A DNA stretch of 52,159 nucleotides, from assembly GCA_002716045.1 (NCBI GenBank), contig PAZC01000042.1, positions 1-52,159 of the forward strand, given 5' to 3'. The notes beneath the pieces are model-generated. The model was not told the origin of the DNA and made no database searches. It saw only the letters and a list, made by a program, of their open reading frames with translations. Positions 52,155-52,159 of this stretch are shown here, piece after piece. How positions within the stretch are numbered: position 1 is the first letter of the stretch; each line of letters opens with the position of its first letter. The translations under genes were made by a program, and so were the position numbers. The stretch comes from Opitutia bacterium. Its GTDB lineage: Bacteria > Verrucomicrobiota > Verrucomicrobiia > Opitutales > Seribacteraceae.

Positions 52155-52159
52155 GCGCT

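Overview
The window (about 47-50% GC by eye) reads like a chromosomal segment of a Gram-negative, probably aquatic member of the Verrucomicrobiota, perhaps Opitutae/Puniceicoccales. This assignment is an inference. It rests on an exosortase fused to an EpsI domain, an LptF/LptG-type LPS permease, a FecR protein with DUF5011-like Ig repeats, the mix of housekeeping genes and the general lack of strong Shine-Dalgarno sites. No insertion sequence, prophage or CRISPR array was seen.

Region 1 (1-18426, minus strand) is a co-directional block of about 18 kb for a surface polysaccharide. Read in the direction of transcription it holds a GbsR/MarR-type regulator, a NusG paralogue, a GDP-mannose 4,6-dehydratase, a TPR protein, an exosortase-EpsI fusion, the Wzm/Wzt ABC exporter, a CMP-sugar-synthase-like enzyme, an inositol-monophosphatase-like phosphatase and a large polytopic membrane protein. 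These are followed by a divergent pentulose-phosphate-epimerase homologue, two sugar nucleotidyltransferases, a family 2 glycosyltransferase, an O-carbamoyltransferase with its SxtJ- and SxtK-like partners, a small phosphodiesterase and a VTC-domain protein. Many genes overlap by 4 bp (ATGA, GTGA or TTGA), which suggests translational coupling. A perfect inverted repeat lies just before the first gene, and two RNA hairpins lie between the NusG paralogue and the first biosynthetic gene. Together they suggest a self-regulated operon controlled by antitermination.

Region 2 (18606-29795, plus strand) opens with the divergently transcribed polyprenyl-phosphate sugar transferase and a WecG/TagA glycosyltransferase. 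A 1012-residue protein follows that fuses E1-alpha, E1-beta, lipoyl and E2-like parts of a 2-oxoacid dehydrogenase. Then come MtaB, a HAD phosphatase, a stand-alone 5'-3' exonuclease, HisG and six-domain ribosomal protein S1.

Region 3 (29808-52159, mixed strands) is mostly housekeeping. It has a group 2 sigma factor coupled to TrpE, GlgC, GcvH, a giant FecR/Ig-repeat secreted protein, tRNA-Arg(CCU), an AEC carrier, two small unknown proteins, an AGCS alanine symporter, an LptF/LptG-type permease, pyruvate kinase, a WalJ-like metallo-hydrolase, a Nudix enzyme, RuvB and MurA. It ends with an Arg-rich disordered protein, a dUTPase-like protein, ribosomal protein S20, RNase P RNA with its own promoter, a C4 zinc-ribbon coiled-coil protein and a small TPR protein.

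The best candidate for a little-described system is the polysaccharide locus. It couples a dedicated NusG-type antiterminator, an ABC exporter, an exosortase and carbamoylation to an unusual set of sugar-activating enzymes.
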